NCBI GenBank assembly: GCA_007130445.1
Contig: SLSM01000254.1
Coordinates: 1-6,043, forward strand
From: Trueperaceae bacterium
Lineage (GTDB): Bacteria > Deinococcota > Deinococci > Deinococcales > Trueperaceae
Reading direction: 5' to 3'
Length of the DNA: 6,043 bases
Shown: positions 5,333 through 6,043 of the stretch, in pieces
Position numbering within the stretch: the stretch's first letter is position 1
How the letters are laid out: every line of letters begins with the position of its first letter
Translations under genes and position numbers: made by a program
Notes under the pieces: generated by a model
What the model was told of the DNA's origin: nothing
What the model saw: only the letters and a program-made list of their open reading frames with translations
Database searches by the model: none

Positions 5333-6043
5333 ATGGGCATGCGGTTGTGGTTCCGGCTGATGGTTCCCGTGGTACTCGCGGCGTTGATCGTTGCGTGCTC
5401 GTCCCCCCCGCCGGGTACGGACACACCCCCACCGGGCAACGGTACGACCCCACCGGCGAACGGGACCGGCTGTCCGTCGACCAGTGGCTTCACGATGACT
5501 GGCGCGGTGCGACTCGCGACCCTGCATCCGACGCCGCGTGTGTCGGGACCCGGCTTGATCGTGAAGTTCCCGTGCGGTCGCGAGGTCGACGATCCGGCGA
5601 AGAACACCTGCGGCCAGGGCGCGATCCTCGTCTGGCTCTGTACCACCCCCGACTGCTCGGCGCCGAGCGATCCGGTTCGTTGGCACCGCAACCCCGATGG
5701 CGCCCTGATGCAGCCCAGCTTCGACTCGGAGCCGTTCGAGTTCTGCGGTCTCACGGGTGGCACGTATTACGTCCTGCCGATCGTTGATCACGACGACAGC
5801 GGCAGCCTGACCAACTTCGACTGGACGATGGGGCGGAAGAACCTGGCCGACGCCGCCACCTCGTGGCCGGCGCAGCCCTTCGGTCACGAGGTCGAGGTGA
5901 CCGGCGACGTCGCGCTCGGAACCAGCCTCGTGCCGACCAGACCGGACGCTTCCCCCGTGGTTGTGGACTTCTTCCACTACGTGCACCCCACGCCGGTGCG
6001 CCAGTCCGAGGACGCTTGGCTCTTCGCGGTCGCCTCGCTCGAC
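5333..6043 (+). CDS. Putative lipoprotein with proline-rich tether and EF-hand-like loop (3'-truncated by window edge)
   Basis: The frame is open for 237 codons from ATG 5333 to the right edge without a stop, so the C-terminus is outside the window. Residues 1-21 are a lipoprotein signal peptide (Arg4, Arg8, a hydrophobic core) ending in the lipobox IVA-Cys22, so the protein should be lipid-anchored in the envelope. Residues 23-46 are a P/G/T/N-rich linker with the repeated units PPPGTDT and PPPGNGT. The folded part has six cysteines (47, 81, 93, 103, 108, 138), enough for three disulfides. It contains TYYVLPIVDHDDSGSLTNFD, whose last 12 residues (152-163) fit a calcium loop with Asp at 1, 3 and 12, Ser at 5, Gly at 6 and Leu at 8. 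Similar segments occur in extracellular beta-sandwich domains that describe a D-x-D-G-x-G-turn. I do not recognise the family, and no enzymatic motif is seen. Function unknown. Confidence 0.85.
   Translation, partial: MGMRLWFRLMVPVVLAALIVACSSPPPGTDTPPPGNGTTPPANGTGCPSTSGFTMTGAVRLATLHPTPRVSGPGLIVKFPCGREVDDPAKNTCGQGAILVWLCTTPDCSAPSDPVRWHRNPDGALMQPSFDSEPFEFCGLTGGTYYVLPIVDHDDSGSLTNFDWTMGRKNLADAATSWPAQPFGHEVEVTGDVALGTSLVPTRPDASPVVVDFFHYVHPTPVRQSEDAWLFAVASLD

Noticed and set aside
4466..5986. Long minus-strand open frame (about 506 codons) opposite the lipoprotein
   Set aside because: Over the lipoprotein it is antisense shadow with Arg/Gly/Pro-rich composition. Only its short segment at about 5006-5107 resembles a real protein, and that is reported as part of the ATPase remnant.
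1..6043. CRISPR array, tRNA/rRNA genes, insertion sequences or attachment sites
   Set aside because: No regularly spaced direct repeats, cloverleaf-like sequences, transposase motifs or terminal inverted repeats with target duplications were seen by reading; a tRNA or Rfam scan could not be run.

Overview
The window comes from a high-GC bacterium (roughly 70% G+C by eye, with strong G/C preference at third codon positions). No rRNA, tRNA, CRISPR array or recognisable insertion sequence is visible. Lipobox and Sec-type signal peptides confirm a bacterial source. The high GC, the P/T/G-rich lipoprotein linker and a TANNNT box just upstream of one start codon are compatible with Deinococcota of the Truepera type. 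That placement is an inference with low confidence.

Layout, left to right: (1) the C-terminal half of an MFS_1-like transporter, entering from the left edge (1-746, +). (2) About 270 bp without a convincing gene, ending in a possible promoter. (3) A secreted protein made of about seven RCC1-type repeats, a likely beta-propeller (1016-2311, +). (4) A perfect 13-bp inverted repeat overlapping that gene's stop codon, in the short convergent gap. (5) An M55 D-aminopeptidase, DppA type (2409-3227, -), with all five metal ligands and the catalytic His, starting at a TTG behind a strong Shine-Dalgarno site. (6) A divergent intergenic region. (7) A secreted alpha/beta hydrolase with a complete Ser-Asp-His triad (3502-4803, +). 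(8) A decayed remnant of an AAA_14/DUF4143-type ATPase on the minus strand (about 4858-5107). Its two conserved blocks lie in different reading frames and the P-loop is missing between them. (9) A lipoprotein that runs off the right edge (5333-6043, +), with a proline-rich tether, six non-lipid cysteines and one EF-hand-like loop.

The genes do not form one operon or an obvious pathway. Four of the five real genes point right and dppA points left, so dppA and the RCC1 gene converge while dppA and the hydrolase diverge. The common thread is the cell envelope: one transporter, three exported proteins, and a peptidase that may scavenge or recycle D-amino-acid peptides. The most informative item beyond ordinary annotation is the ATPase remnant, which records a past insertion followed by deletion. 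I found no convincing new multi-gene system.
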